Notes under the pieces: model-generated | What the model saw: the letters and a program-made list of their open reading frames with translations, nothing else | Told to the model about the DNA's origin: nothing | Database searches by the model: none | Program-made: the position numbers and the translations under genes | Part shown: piece by piece, positions 8,658 to 17,757 of the stretch | How the letters are laid out: each line of letters opens with the position of its first letter | Numbering within the stretch: position 1 is the stretch's first letter | Source: DASQYE01 sp036389315 | Lineage (GTDB): Bacteria; Acidobacteriota; Blastocatellia; Pyrinomonadales; Pyrinomonadaceae | DNA length: 64,000 nucleotides | Assembly: GCA_036389315.1 (NCBI GenBank) | Contig: DASVQF010000051.1 | Coordinates: 62,001 to 126,000, forward strand | Reading direction: 5' to 3'

Positions 8658-9368
8658 ATGCTCATCCCGGTTCTGCTCTACCACAAGATAGATTTTCCGG
8701 CGGCTGACGCGCGCGTGCGCGGAGGCTACACGCCGCTGCGTAGATTCGAGAAGCAGATGGCCTATCTCAAGCGGCGCGGATTCCAGTTCTACACGGCGTC
8801 GGAACTGATCGAGCACTTTCGCCAGCATGGAATGTTTCCCGCCAACTCAGTCGCGCTCACTTTCGACGACGGATGGAAGGACAACTACACGAACGCCTTC
8901 CCAGTCATGCGGCGGCTCGGCATTAAAGCGACGATCTTCATCATCCCGTCCTGCATCGGCACAGTCTCGGCGAAGGCGCAGGCCGCAGGCGAGAGCGGGC
9001 GCGAGCATCTCTCGCGCGAAGAGATTCTTGAGATGTCAGCGCACGGCATAGAGTTCGGCTCGCATTCGATGAACCATCGCCTGCTGCACCAGCTCTCGCC
9101 CGAAGAAGTCCGCTTCGAGGTCGAGGAGTCCAAGCGGCAGATCGAAGCGGTCGTGCAGAAGCCTTGCAAGGTCTTCGCCTACCCGGCCGGCTTCTTCAAC
9201 GATACAGCGCGCCACAGCGTAGCCCGTGCCGGACACATCGCAGCCTTCTCAACCGTCTACGGCCCCGAAGATAGTCCAGACCTCTTCGCCCTCAACCGCA
9301 TAGAGATTCTGCGCCGCGACCGTTTCCTCTTCCAGTTCGCCAGAAAGGTCAAGCCCCTGCAAAAGTAA
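8658..9368 (+). CDS. Polysaccharide deacetylase (NodB homology, CE4)
   Basis: 236 residues, no signal peptide. The opening VLLYHKID, the metal-binding TFDDGW near residue 60 and the second metal site GSHSMNHRLL near 135 define the NodB fold; FAYPAGFFND near 175 completes it. It removes acetyl groups from amino sugars in glycans. It is probably co-transcribed with the GNAT gene. The NodB motif set looks complete. Confidence 0.9.
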   Translation: MLIPVLLYHKIDFPAADARVRGGYTPLRRFEKQMAYLKRRGFQFYTASELIEHFRQHGMFPANSVALTFDDGWKDNYTNAFPVMRRLGIKATIFIIPSCIGTVSAKAQAAGESGREHLSREEILEMSAHGIEFGSHSMNHRLLHQLSPEEVRFEVEESKRQIEAVVQKPCKVFAYPAGFFNDTARHSVARAGHIAAFSTVYGPEDSPDLFALNRIEILRRDRFLFQFARKVKPLQK

Positions 9369-9448
9369 TGATGAATGCGGCAGTGATGAAGGATGAATGA
9401 CAAGCAAGCTGTCTTTCATTCCGCATTCATCACTGCCGCATTCATCAT
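9368..9448. terminator. Bidirectional terminator-like hairpin, perfect 23-bp stem
   Basis: Bases 9368-9390 are exactly complementary to 9426-9448 (arm ATGATGAATGCGGCAGTGATGAA), with an imperfect inner stem around a CAAGCAAGCTGTC centre. It lies between the convergent deacetylase gene and the reverse-strand secreted-protein gene, and its left arm starts inside the deacetylase stop codon region. Confidence 0.82.
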
Positions 9449-9463
9449 GGGGGAATGGTTCGC

Positions 9464-9844
9464 TTACTGCGCGCCGACGGTTGAGCCGCTGGCGCTGCTT
9501 GAGCCGACGACTATGTTCTGGTCTTCACCGCCGAAAGCGATGCTGCTCAGCTCTACTTTGTTGTTGTTCTTGCGCGTGTTGACTTCCGTGCGCTCGGCCT
9601 TCTTCTCGCGCTTCTCGGCGCGCGCAGAAGTTTTGGCGATGGTCTTGTTGTAGCGCTCGATGGAGAGTTCGTTCGACTGCTCGTCGAATGTCACCTTGTA
9701 GGTTCCACGCTTGACGAGCGTGCCGTTGACCGTCACGTCATCGTTGAAAGTGACGTTCTTGCTCTTTCCATCGGCCAGCACTGCAAGACTCGACATTGCG
9801 AGGACAACGAGAGCGACAACCATACGATTGATAATGGACTTCAT
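9464..9844 (-). CDS. Small secreted protein, unknown function
   Basis: 126 residues with a signal peptide (1 to about 24, cleaved after LAVLA). The mature part has a compact beta pattern (VTVNGTLVKRGTYKVTFDEQSNELSI) resembling Acidobacteriota proteins with DUF2911-like strands. It continues into a Lys/Arg/Glu helix (residues 72-95) and a Ser/Gly-rich end. AAAAGAGGTGAAGC precedes the ATG. Single gene facing the deacetylase. Confidence 0.75.
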   Translation of the reverse strand: MKSIINRMVVALVVLAMSSLAVLADGKSKNVTFNDDVTVNGTLVKRGTYKVTFDEQSNELSIERYNKTIAKTSARAEKREKKAERTEVNTRKNNNKVELSSIAFGGEDQNIVVGSSSASGSTVGAQ

Positions 9845-10099
9845 GCTTCACCTCTTTTGAGAAAAAAGTTTCATGGGACATAACCCCGTGCCCTTCCATT
9901 TACGTTGCGGGCGCAATGAAGTTCCGAAAAAAATTTCGTATCGTGATGAAGAATAAGATTTTACGAAAGTGGGAAAGGCGATTCCCACTTTCGCCACAGA
10001 ACTCTTACTGCGAGACGTAGAAATCGTCTGCGGATTGAGGTATGCTCCCCCAAGCTCAAACCAAAATGTGAATTTTCGAGAAAGGCGCTTTTTCCGATC

Positions 10100-11566
10100 A
10101 TGCCAAATAGTGTTCCTATTACAGTCGCGAATGGGGATGGCATCGGGCCGGAGATCATGGCTGCAACGCTGCACATCCTGAAGGAAGCGGGCGCGTCGTT
10201 AGAGATCGAGACCATAGAGATCGGCGAGAAAGTTTATCTGGCGGGAAACGTGGCAGGGATTGCGCAAAGCGCCTGGGATTCGCTGCGGCGCACGCGCGTC
10301 TTCTTGAAAGCGCCGATCACGACGCCGCAGGGTGGAGGCTACAAGAGCCTGAACGTGACCGTGCGGAAGACCTTCGGGCTCTATGCGAACGTGAGGCCGT
10401 GCGTCTCTTATCACCCGTTTGTCGAGACCAAGCATCCGGTGATGGATGTCGTCATCGTGCGCGAGAATGAAGAGGACGTGTACGGCGGCATAGAGTATCG
10501 CCAGACAGATCAGGTCACACAATGCCTGAAGCTCATTTCGCGGCCCGGTACGGAAAAGATCGTGCGCTACGCCTTCGAGTACGCGCGCCGCAACAATCGC
10601 CGCAAAGTCACTTGCTTTACCAAAGACAACATCATGAAGATCACGGACGGTCTCTTCCACAAGATTTTTGAAGAGATCGCCCCCGAATATCCCGACATAG
10701 AGAACGAGCACTGGATCGTGGACATAGGCTCGGCCAAACTCGCCGACACGCCCGAAGCCTTCGACGTGGTCGTGCTGCCGAACCTCTACGGAGACGTGCT
10801 CTCGGATGTTGCGGCGCAGATCGCCGGCTCCGTCGGCCTTGCCGGCTCGGCCAACATAGGCGAGCACCTCTCGATGTTTGAAGCCATTCACGGCTCGGCC
10901 CCGCGCCGCGCCGGACAGAACCTTGCCAACCCTTCGGGCCTGCTTCTAGGCGCTATCATGATGCTCGTCCACATCGGGCAGGCAGACGTTGCCGAGCGCG
11001 TGCACAACGGCTGGCTCCGCACGCTCGAAGACGGCATACATACCTATGACATCTATGACGAAAGAGTGAGCAAGCAGAAGGTCGGCACGCGCGAGTTCGC
11101 GGAGGCTGTCGTAGAGAGATTGGGCCAGAAGCCGGAAACGCTCAAGGCCGTCACCTACAAGGCTGAGTCGGAGACGGCGGCAGGGGCGGCAGGCTCGCCC
11201 TCGTCTTCCGCCTCCGCACGGCAAAGGGCGAAGAAGGAGCTGGCGGGAATTGATGTCTACCTGGACTGGGCCGAAGGGTCTGCGGACGAGCTTGGCGCGG
11301 CGATGAGCAAGCTGGACGGCGAGGGCGTGCGCCTCAAGGCGATCAGCAATCGCGGCGTCAAGGTCTGGCCCGGCGGCGCTTCCGAAACCTTCTGCTCTGA
11401 CCACTGGCGCTGCCGCTTCATCGCCGACTCGGAAGGCGGCTCGCTCACGCACGCGCAGCTCGCTTCGCTCCTCGCGCGCGCAGCCCAGGCCGGATTCGAC
11501 TTTATCAAGACCGAAAACCTCTACAACTTCGACGGCAAGCCGGGCTACTCGCACGCGCAGGAGTAG
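10100..11566 (+). CDS. icd: NADP-dependent isocitrate dehydrogenase, Thermus-type with C-terminal extension
   Basis: 488 residues. The decarboxylating dehydrogenase core spans about 1-340: TVANGDGIGPEIM at the start, the substrate loop SLNVTVRKTFGLYANVRP near 88-105, VVLPNLYGDVLSD near 215-230 and the nucleotide segment EAIHGSAP near 260. A further domain (about 375-488, after a Ser/Ala linker) matches the extra C-terminal domain of Thermus and Rickettsia-type enzymes. It is cytosolic (TCA cycle). A 255-base upstream region probably carries the promoter. Confidence 0.93.
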   Translation: MPNSVPITVANGDGIGPEIMAATLHILKEAGASLEIETIEIGEKVYLAGNVAGIAQSAWDSLRRTRVFLKAPITTPQGGGYKSLNVTVRKTFGLYANVRPCVSYHPFVETKHPVMDVVIVRENEEDVYGGIEYRQTDQVTQCLKLISRPGTEKIVRYAFEYARRNNRRKVTCFTKDNIMKITDGLFHKIFEEIAPEYPDIENEHWIVDIGSAKLADTPEAFDVVVLPNLYGDVLSDVAAQIAGSVGLAGSANIGEHLSMFEAIHGSAPRRAGQNLANPSGLLLGAIMMLVHIGQADVAERVHNGWLRTLEDGIHTYDIYDERVSKQKVGTREFAEAVVERLGQKPETLKAVTYKAESETAAGAAGSPSSSASARQRAKKELAGIDVYLDWAEGSADELGAAMSKLDGEGVRLKAISNRGVKVWPGGASETFCSDHWRCRFIADSEGGSLTHAQLASLLARAAQAGFDFIKTENLYNFDGKPGYSHAQE

Positions 11567-11683
11567 GGATGAGGGATGAGGGATGAGGGATGAAGGCGCG
11601 CTGAAAAAAAAGAGGAAGCGGAAGGCGAAAGAGGGCGAGGTGGAGAGGAATGCTTCATCCCTCATCCCTCCGTCCTCATCCCT
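11565..11683. repeat. Heptamer-repeat hairpin (four GGGATGA units) overlapping the purE start
   Basis: The left arm 11565-11594 is four tandem AGGGATG units; the right arm 11654-11683 carries the complementary TCATCCC units with one CGT interruption. The loop is about 60 bases. The left arm begins at the icd stop codon and the right arm lies inside the purE reading frame, so the structure could both end icd transcription and influence purE translation. Confidence 0.8.
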
Positions 11684-12155
11684 TGTCGCCGTCGTGATGG
11701 GCAGCAAGTCTGATTGGGAGACTATGCAGAGAGCGCGCGAGGTGCTCGAAAGGTTCGAGGTGGCGCACGAGTGTCTTGTGGTCTCGGCTCATCGCACGCC
11801 GCTCTGGATGGCTGAGTTTGCGGCCACTGCCGAGGCGCGCGGGATCGAAGTGATTATCGCGGGCGCGGGCGGGGCGGCCCACCTGCCCGGAATGATCGCC
11901 GCGCAGACGCTCGTGCCCGTGCTCGGCGTTCCCGTCAAGAGCAAGGCTTTGAACGGACTGGATTCGCTGCTCTCCATTGTGCAGATGCCCGCCGGTGTGC
12001 CCGTCGGCACGCTCGCCATAGGCGAGGCCGGAGCCACCAACGCCGCGCTGCTGGCCGTCAGCATCCTGGCCAATACCCGTCCCCCGCTGCGAGAGAGACT
12101 TCGCCTGTTTCGCCAGGAGCAGGAGCGACAGGTGCGCGAGGCCACGCTCAAGTGA
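11640..12155 (+). CDS. purE: N5-carboxyaminoimidazole ribonucleotide mutase
   Basis: Class I PurE. Core motifs are VVMGSKSDWETM near the N-terminus, VVSAHRTP with the catalytic His, and GAGGAAHLPGM. It moves the carboxylate made by PurK in purine synthesis. I place the start at GTG 11640, which gives the usual short lead before VAVVMGSKSD; the frame stays open to an ATG at 11583 inside the repeat hairpin, so the start is uncertain. Residues 4-15 are encoded by the hairpin right arm. The stop overlaps the purK start. Confidence 0.9.
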   Translation: MERNASSLIPPSSSLVAVVMGSKSDWETMQRAREVLERFEVAHECLVVSAHRTPLWMAEFAATAEARGIEVIIAGAGGAAHLPGMIAAQTLVPVLGVPVKSKALNGLDSLLSIVQMPAGVPVGTLAIGEAGATNAALLAVSILANTRPPLRERLRLFRQEQERQVREATLK

Positions 12156-13294
12156 AAGGCTCTATTCTTCCCGGCTCGACCATAGGCGTGCTCGGCAGCG
12201 GGCAACTCGGCCGCATGTTCGCTATGGCCGCGCGCCGCATGGGCTACCTCGTTCACACCTTTTCGCCCGAGACGGACACGCCCACCGGACAAATCTCAGA
12301 CATAGAAGTCACTGCCTCCTACGACGACCTTGAGGCCGTCCGCGAGTTCGCGCGCCGCGTGGACGTTGTGACCTTCGAGTTCGAGAACATCCCTTCCGAA
12401 ACGGTCGAGAGCGTAGCCGAGTTCGTGCCCGTGCGCCCGAGCGGCAGAGTCCTTCACACGGCACAGCATCGCCTTCGTGAAAAGAGTTTCCTGGACGGCG
12501 CGGGCTACCCCGTCACGCCCTTTCGTCATGTGCGCTCGCTCGAAGATTTGCGCCGGGCCGTCGCCGAGCTTGGCCTGCCTGCCGTTTTGAAGACGGCCGG
12601 TTTCGGCTACGACGGCAAGGGGCAGACGAAGATCAACGTGGCAGAAGAGGCCGAAGGAGCTTTCCGAGAGATCGGCGGACAGGAAGCCATCCTCGAAGCC
12701 TTCGTAGATTTCGAGCGCGAGGTCTCCTGCATCGGGGCGCGCGGCCCCGCAGGCGAGACGAAGTGCTACGGCGTGATCGAGAACCGGCACGAGCGGCACA
12801 TCCTGGACTGCTCCATAGCCCCGGCCGAAGTCGCGCCCGAGGTCTCGCGCCGCGCCCGCGAGATCACAGAGAGCCTGCTGGAAGAACTGGACGTGGTGGG
12901 CGTGCTCTGCGTGGAGTTTTTCCTGCGGCCGGACGGAGGGCTCTACGTCAACGAGCTTGCGCCGCGCCCGCACAACTCCGGCCACTTCACCATAGACGCC
13001 TGCGTGACCAGCCAGTTCGAGCAGCAGCTCAGGGCCGTGTGCGCCCTGCCGCTAGGCGCGACCGAGATGACCTACGGCGCGGCGGCGATGGCCAATCTTT
13101 TGGGCGACCTCTGGCAGCAGGGCGAGCCGCGCTGGCCTGCCGCCTGCGCCTTTCCGATGGTCAAGCTGCATCTTTACGGTAAACGCGTCCCGCGCCCGGG
13201 GCGCAAGATGGGACACCTCACGGCGCGCGCCGCGACGACCGCTGAAGCCTTAGAGATTGTGCGCGCCGCCCGGCGCTCGCTAACCGAAAAGTGA
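12152..13294 (+). CDS. purK: N5-carboxyaminoimidazole ribonucleotide synthase
   Basis: 380 residues, ATP-grasp fold. It carboxylates aminoimidazole ribonucleotide using ATP and bicarbonate. The N-terminal nucleotide motif is GVLGSGQLGRM, the ATP-grasp lid has KTAGFGYDGKGQ, and the metal/ATP site is VNELAPRPHNSGH. The start is GTG 12152 within GTGA, overlapping the purE stop by four bases, which indicates translational coupling. PurEK is the normal two-enzyme bacterial route. Confidence 0.95.
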   Translation: MKGSILPGSTIGVLGSGQLGRMFAMAARRMGYLVHTFSPETDTPTGQISDIEVTASYDDLEAVREFARRVDVVTFEFENIPSETVESVAEFVPVRPSGRVLHTAQHRLREKSFLDGAGYPVTPFRHVRSLEDLRRAVAELGLPAVLKTAGFGYDGKGQTKINVAEEAEGAFREIGGQEAILEAFVDFEREVSCIGARGPAGETKCYGVIENRHERHILDCSIAPAEVAPEVSRRAREITESLLEELDVVGVLCVEFFLRPDGGLYVNELAPRPHNSGHFTIDACVTSQFEQQLRAVCALPLGATEMTYGAAAMANLLGDLWQQGEPRWPAACAFPMVKLHLYGKRVPRPGRKMGHLTARAATTAEALEIVRAARRSLTEK

Positions 13295-13563
13295 GAGATT
13301 CCGACGGGGGCGAGAGAGATTTGATAAGAGACATGCTATCTTTCGCCAGTCTCCGGCGCGTATTCCTTCGGTTCTTCGAGGAAGATAACGGAGCCGGACG
13401 GTTCCTCGCTTGGAAAACGGTTGGATTTAGCGGAGAATGTCGGTCGTAGCTGCACTGCACTACAACAGCCCACCCCCGACCTTTGCGCCGAGAATGCGTA
13501 TCGCAGACGCTCGCCCGTCTCTTCTCGGCCAAAGAATTTTACTCGAATGATTTCGGCAGCAGG

Positions 13564-16500
13564 ATGAAGGGACAGACCATCTCTCATTATCGCATTCTGG
13601 AGAAGCTCGGCGAGGGCGGAATGGGCGTCGTCTACCTGGCCGAGGATACGCATCTGGGGCGACGCGTCGCCCTCAAATTCCTCAACGAGACCTCTGACAA
13701 TCACCACTATCGCGCCCGCTTCCTGCGCGAGGCGCGCGCCATCTCCGCGCTCTCTCACCCGCACATCGCCACCATCTACGATTACGGCGAGACGCAGGAC
13801 GGCCACCCCTTCATAGTGATGGAGCTGGTCACGGGACAGACGCTCGGCGACATCCTCTACGAGAGCGGGCTGACGCTCGGGCGCGCGCTGGAAATCATCG
13901 AGCAGGTGGCCGAGGCGCTCGCGGAAGCGCACGGCCGTGGCATCATTCATCGCGACATCAAGCCGTCGAACGTCCTCATCAACACGCGCGGGCAGGTCAA
14001 GGTCTTGGACTTCGGCCTCGCCAAGCAGATCAACGAGGACGAGGAGACGGCCGAGGCAGACCCGGATGCCAATACCATGCTCGCGACGCGCACGCATAGC
14101 GATGTCGTCGTCGGCACGCCGCTCTATCTCTCTCCGGAGCAGGCCAAGAGCGCCGCCGTCGATGCTCGCTCAGACCTCTTCGCGCTGGGCGCGCTGCTCT
14201 ACGAATGCATCACGGGCCAGCCGGCCTTCTCCGGCGGGAGCGTGCTTGAGATCGCCGCGCAGGTCATACATGTCATGCCTCCGCCGCCATCGCAGATCAA
14301 CGAGAGGGTGCCAAAGGAGCTTGATCGTGTGACGATGAAGGCGCTTCAGAAGGAGCCGGGCCAAAGATACCAGACGGCCGAAGAGCTGCTCAACGATCTG
14401 CGCCGCGTGCGTCTGGGCATCAGCGACGATAAGCACGTGACGAAGCGCCTGGCACAGAGAAGCGGAATGAAGACCTCGCAGACGAGCGCCCTCGTAGCTC
14501 TCTCAGAGACGCTCAGAGAGCCGCGTATCTCGATCTTCACGGTACTGCTCGCCGTTCTCGCAGTGGCGCTGGTCGGGTGGGTGGGCGTGAAGCTCTTGAG
14601 GCCGCGCCCGCACCGCCCGACGCCGGAAGCCGAGCGATGGTACAAGACGGGTACGGACGCTCTGCGCGACGGGGCCTACTACCAGGCGAGCCGCGCCCTG
14701 GAACAGGCGCTCGCCGAGGATAACAACTTCCCGCTGGCGCATGCGCGCCTGGCCGAAGCCCTGATGGAGTTGGATTATTCCGACAAGGCCAAGGACGAGC
14801 TGCTGAAAGTGTGGCCGCTCGTCTCAGACCGCTCCGCGCTGCCTGCCTCAGACCTTCTCTACCTGGACGCGATCACGGCGACGGTCACGCCGGGCCCCAA
14901 CAACACCGCGCAGGCCGTAGACTTCTATCGCCAGATAGCACAGCTCTTGTCAGACCAGCCGCAGGTCTACGTAGATTTGGGGCGCGCCTGCGAGAAGAAC
15001 TACGAGCCGGAAAGGGCGATAGAGAATTACGTCGAAGCCATTAATCGTAATCCGCAGTATGCGACAGCCTATCTCCGCGCCGGAATACTTTACAGCCAGA
15101 AGCAGGACATCCCGAGCGCGCTCGCGGCCTTCGAGAAGGCCGAGACTCTCTACCGGGCGTTCGGCAACATGGAGGGGCTGACGGAAGTGTACTACCAGCG
15201 CGGCCTTCTCTACGATACGACGGGAAAGACGGCTGAAGCCCAGGCCCAGTTGCAGCAGGCCCTTGAGACTGCGCGCGTCTCCAATAACGAGCACCAGCAG
15301 ATCAGGGCCATTCTTCAACTGAGCAGCGTAGCCTACACTGCCGGCAACACCGCGCAGTCGCAGGAGTACGCGCGCCGGGCCGTCGAGCTGGCGCAGGCCA
15401 AAGGGATGGAGAACCTGACGGCGCGCGGCCTGGTCGATCTGGGCTACGCCTACCTCGCAGACGGAGATTACGCCGAGGCCGAGACCTATTTCCAGCAGGC
15501 TTTGGATTTCGCCAAGCGTTACAAGGGGCGGCGCAACGAGGCGCGGGCTCTCTTCTCGCTCGCCAGCCTGCGCATACAGCAGGGCAACGCCGACGAGGCG
15601 CTGCGTTATATCGAGCCTGCGCTCAAATTTTATCAGGAGGGCGGCTACCGGCAGGAGACCTCGACGGCGCTCCTGCTCTTGGGCCGCGCCTATCGCCTCA
15701 AGGGAGATTACGCCGAGGCGCTCAAGGCTTTCGAGCAGCAGCTCAAGCTCGGCGAGGAGTGGGGAAACCTGGCGCAGGTCGCATCCTCGCACAGCGAGAT
15801 CGGACGCGTGCTCGTCCGTCAGGCGCGCTACACGGAGGCGTTCGAGCATTTCCAGACCAGCTACAACACGAACAGCTCTCTCGGCGACCAGCTCAAGCTC
15901 GGCTACAACCTGATGGATCGAGGCAATCTGGCATGGCAGATGGGGAATTATGAGGACGCGCGCTCGCTGCTCAAGGATTCGCTTGAGCTGGGCAAGAAGC
16001 CGAGCGGCGGCTCGAAGGCGCTGGTGGCCGACGTGACCGAACGCAGCGCCGAGATGGCCTTGAGCGAGCGGCGTCTGGCCGACGCCAGAAAGAAGGGGGA
16101 GGAGGCGCTCGCTCTGGCCGGAACTAAATTTCAGGACACGGCCATCCAGGCCAAGATCGTGTTGTGCCTGGCGCAGCTCTTCTCGGGGGCGGCGAGCGCA
16201 GGCAGGTCTTCGTGCGAAGAGTCGGCCGCGATGGCCGCGCGCTCAGGCGACCCCTGGCTGAGCGCCAAGGCAACCCTCGCGCTTGCCGAAGCCATCCTTG
16301 AAAGTGGCGATATTCAAAATGCCTTGACGGCCGCGCTTCGCGCTCAGGAGACGACGGCGCGGCTCGGCGACCAGGAAGCCGAGTGGCGAGCATGGCTCAT
16401 TGCCGCGCTCTCCGCCCGGCGCACCGGCGACCAGGTGAAGGCGCACGAATATTCCTCGCACGCCTCAGAACTCCTCGCCCGGCTCGAACAGAAATGGGGA

Positions 16501-16575
16501 GCCGAAATCTACCATAGCTATCGCGCCCGACCAGATATACAATACGCGCGCAAGCGTCTCAGCGAGATTCGCTGA
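13564..16575 (+). CDS. Ser/Thr protein kinase with transmembrane segment and TPR tail
   Basis: 1003 residues from ATG 13564, which gives the standard kinase opening (ISHYRILEKLGEGGMGVVYL). Kinase domain about 9-270: Gly loop 16-21, Lys38, catalytic HRDIKPSN at 129-136, DFG at 149-151. One membrane helix near 320-342 (FTVLLAVLAVALVGWVGVKLL). The rest is about ten or more TPR repeats, presumably outside the membrane, for binding partner proteins. This layout is frequent in Acidobacteriota. The frame is open further upstream, but that part has no kinase similarity. Confidence 0.92.
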   Translation: MKGQTISHYRILEKLGEGGMGVVYLAEDTHLGRRVALKFLNETSDNHHYRARFLREARAISALSHPHIATIYDYGETQDGHPFIVMELVTGQTLGDILYESGLTLGRALEIIEQVAEALAEAHGRGIIHRDIKPSNVLINTRGQVKVLDFGLAKQINEDEETAEADPDANTMLATRTHSDVVVGTPLYLSPEQAKSAAVDARSDLFALGALLYECITGQPAFSGGSVLEIAAQVIHVMPPPPSQINERVPKELDRVTMKALQKEPGQRYQTAEELLNDLRRVRLGISDDKHVTKRLAQRSGMKTSQTSALVALSETLREPRISIFTVLLAVLAVALVGWVGVKLLRPRPHRPTPEAERWYKTGTDALRDGAYYQASRALEQALAEDNNFPLAHARLAEALMELDYSDKAKDELLKVWPLVSDRSALPASDLLYLDAITATVTPGPNNTAQAVDFYRQIAQLLSDQPQVYVDLGRACEKNYEPERAIENYVEAINRNPQYATAYLRAGILYSQKQDIPSALAAFEKAETLYRAFGNMEGLTEVYYQRGLLYDTTGKTAEAQAQLQQALETARVSNNEHQQIRAILQLSSVAYTAGNTAQSQEYARRAVELAQAKGMENLTARGLVDLGYAYLADGDYAEAETYFQQALDFAKRYKGRRNEARALFSLASLRIQQGNADEALRYIEPALKFYQEGGYRQETSTALLLLGRAYRLKGDYAEALKAFEQQLKLGEEWGNLAQVASSHSEIGRVLVRQARYTEAFEHFQTSYNTNSSLGDQLKLGYNLMDRGNLAWQMGNYEDARSLLKDSLELGKKPSGGSKALVADVTERSAEMALSERRLADARKKGEEALALAGTKFQDTAIQAKIVLCLAQLFSGAASAGRSSCEESAAMAARSGDPWLSAKATLALAEAILESGDIQNALTAALRAQETTARLGDQEAEWRAWLIAALSARRTGDQVKAHEYSSHASELLARLEQKWGAEIYHSYRARPDIQYARKRLSEIR

Positions 16576-16618
16576 AGACTGATGAATCTAAACCTCAACC
16601 TCAGAAGGAGCAAAGAAA

Positions 16619-16819
16619 ATGCCTGATGACCCTCTAACCATCAAAGGCGGCTCTCTCAAGATAGAGACCTCCAAGAAGCTCAAGGAGAACAACGGTACGG
16701 GTGGAAAATTCAATTACGATCACCCGGACAATGGCAGAATCACGAGCGTCGAGATTGACGGCACAAGCTACCCGGCCAATCAGAACAGCATCATCGTGAT
16801 TCACTACGAAGTAACTTAA
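16619..16819 (+). CDS. 66-residue protein, unknown function
   Basis: AAGGAG lies seven to eight bases before ATG 16619, and the gene starts 43 bases after the kinase stop, so it is probably co-transcribed. The product is soluble and hydrophilic, with a beta-rich pattern (GGSLKIETSKKL, then GRITSVEIDGTSYP and IIVIHYEV) and no signal peptide or Cys. I do not recognise the family. Position suggests a kinase substrate or partner, but that is only inference. Confidence 0.65.
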   Translation: MPDDPLTIKGGSLKIETSKKLKENNGTGGKFNYDHPDNGRITSVEIDGTSYPANQNSIIVIHYEVT

Positions 16820-17144
16820 AGAGTTGCAGGCCAGAGAGGCCGGAGAGCGTCGCGCTACCTGGAAAGATTCTTTCTTGCCGAGAGGATGTTCAGAAAGAAG
16901 AGCCGGCGCTATGAAGGAGCCCCTCGCTCGCGCTCCGTTGCGACTGACGAGTCGACAACAACCGGCCGCGAAAAAACTTAATCCTTAAGCGTCCATCGTC
17001 GGAGCGCCGTGACCCGGCGCGCGAGCGCTCTGACGATGAACGCTACAAAACCCCGGCCGCTGTCCGGGCGCACGAAAAAGTTTCCCGTAGACTTCCCCCC
17101 CCAGAGGCCCCCCGCCGTTTTACCTCCACAGGTGATAAAAAGGG
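16820..17144. other. Intergenic region, 325 bases
   Basis: It lies between the 66-residue gene and the phosphatase gene. I see no gene, tRNA or clear long hairpin. The phosphatase promoter should be here. AGGTGATAAAAAGG near 17130 may be its ribosome site. Confidence 0.5.
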
Positions 17145-17708
17145 ATGAGAGATAGAAGATTTAAAACGCTCGCCGTTCTCATACTCGCCATCCAGTTCTG
17201 CCTCTCGACGGTCTCGGCGCAGAGCTTGGAGCCGCGCTATCCGGAGCTGCCTAACTTTCATCAAGTCAACCAGGGGCTCTATCGCGGCGCACAACCGCGC
17301 CCCGAAGGCATCCAGCGCCTCGTGGCCCTGGGCATCAAGACCGTGCTCAACCTGCGCGCGGCCGACGAACGCTCGCGCGCCGAAGAGAGGGAAGCGCGCG
17401 CACTGGGCCTGCGCTATTTCAATATCCCGATGGAAGGTTTAGATCGGCCGCGCGACGAGCAGGTCGAGCGCGCTCTGGCGCTGATTAACGACGCGGCCAA
17501 CCAGCCAGTCTTCGTCCACTGCAAACGCGGGGCCGACAGGACGGGCACGGTCATAGCCGTCTACCGCATCACGCATGACGGCTGGTCTGGCGCAGAGGCT
17601 CTGCGCGAAGCCAAGCGTTACGGCCTGAGCTGGGTGGAGTTCGGGATGAAGGATTACATCAAAGACTACGGCCGCGACCACGGCGCACAAAAGCCTTCAG
17701 CGCCTTAA
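17145..17708 (+). CDS. Secreted dual-specificity/tyrosine phosphatase-like protein
   Basis: 187 residues. A signal peptide covers about 1-26 (cleaved after TVSAQ). The phosphatase loop is HCKRGADRTG near 126-135, with the Cys nucleophile and Arg of the CX5R signature, and VNQGLYRGAQPRPEG is typical of plant/fungal-like DSPs in bacteria. The likely general acid is an Asp in the GLDRPRD loop near 100. It would act on phosphate esters outside the cytoplasm. It lies one gene after the membrane Ser/Thr kinase. Confidence 0.88.
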   Translation: MRDRRFKTLAVLILAIQFCLSTVSAQSLEPRYPELPNFHQVNQGLYRGAQPRPEGIQRLVALGIKTVLNLRAADERSRAEEREARALGLRYFNIPMEGLDRPRDEQVERALALINDAANQPVFVHCKRGADRTGTVIAVYRITHDGWSGAEALREAKRYGLSWVEFGMKDYIKDYGRDHGAQKPSAP

Positions 17709-17757
17709 CGAGCCTTCTCTGCTCTGCCCGCACAGTCACATCGGACGCACATCCGGT

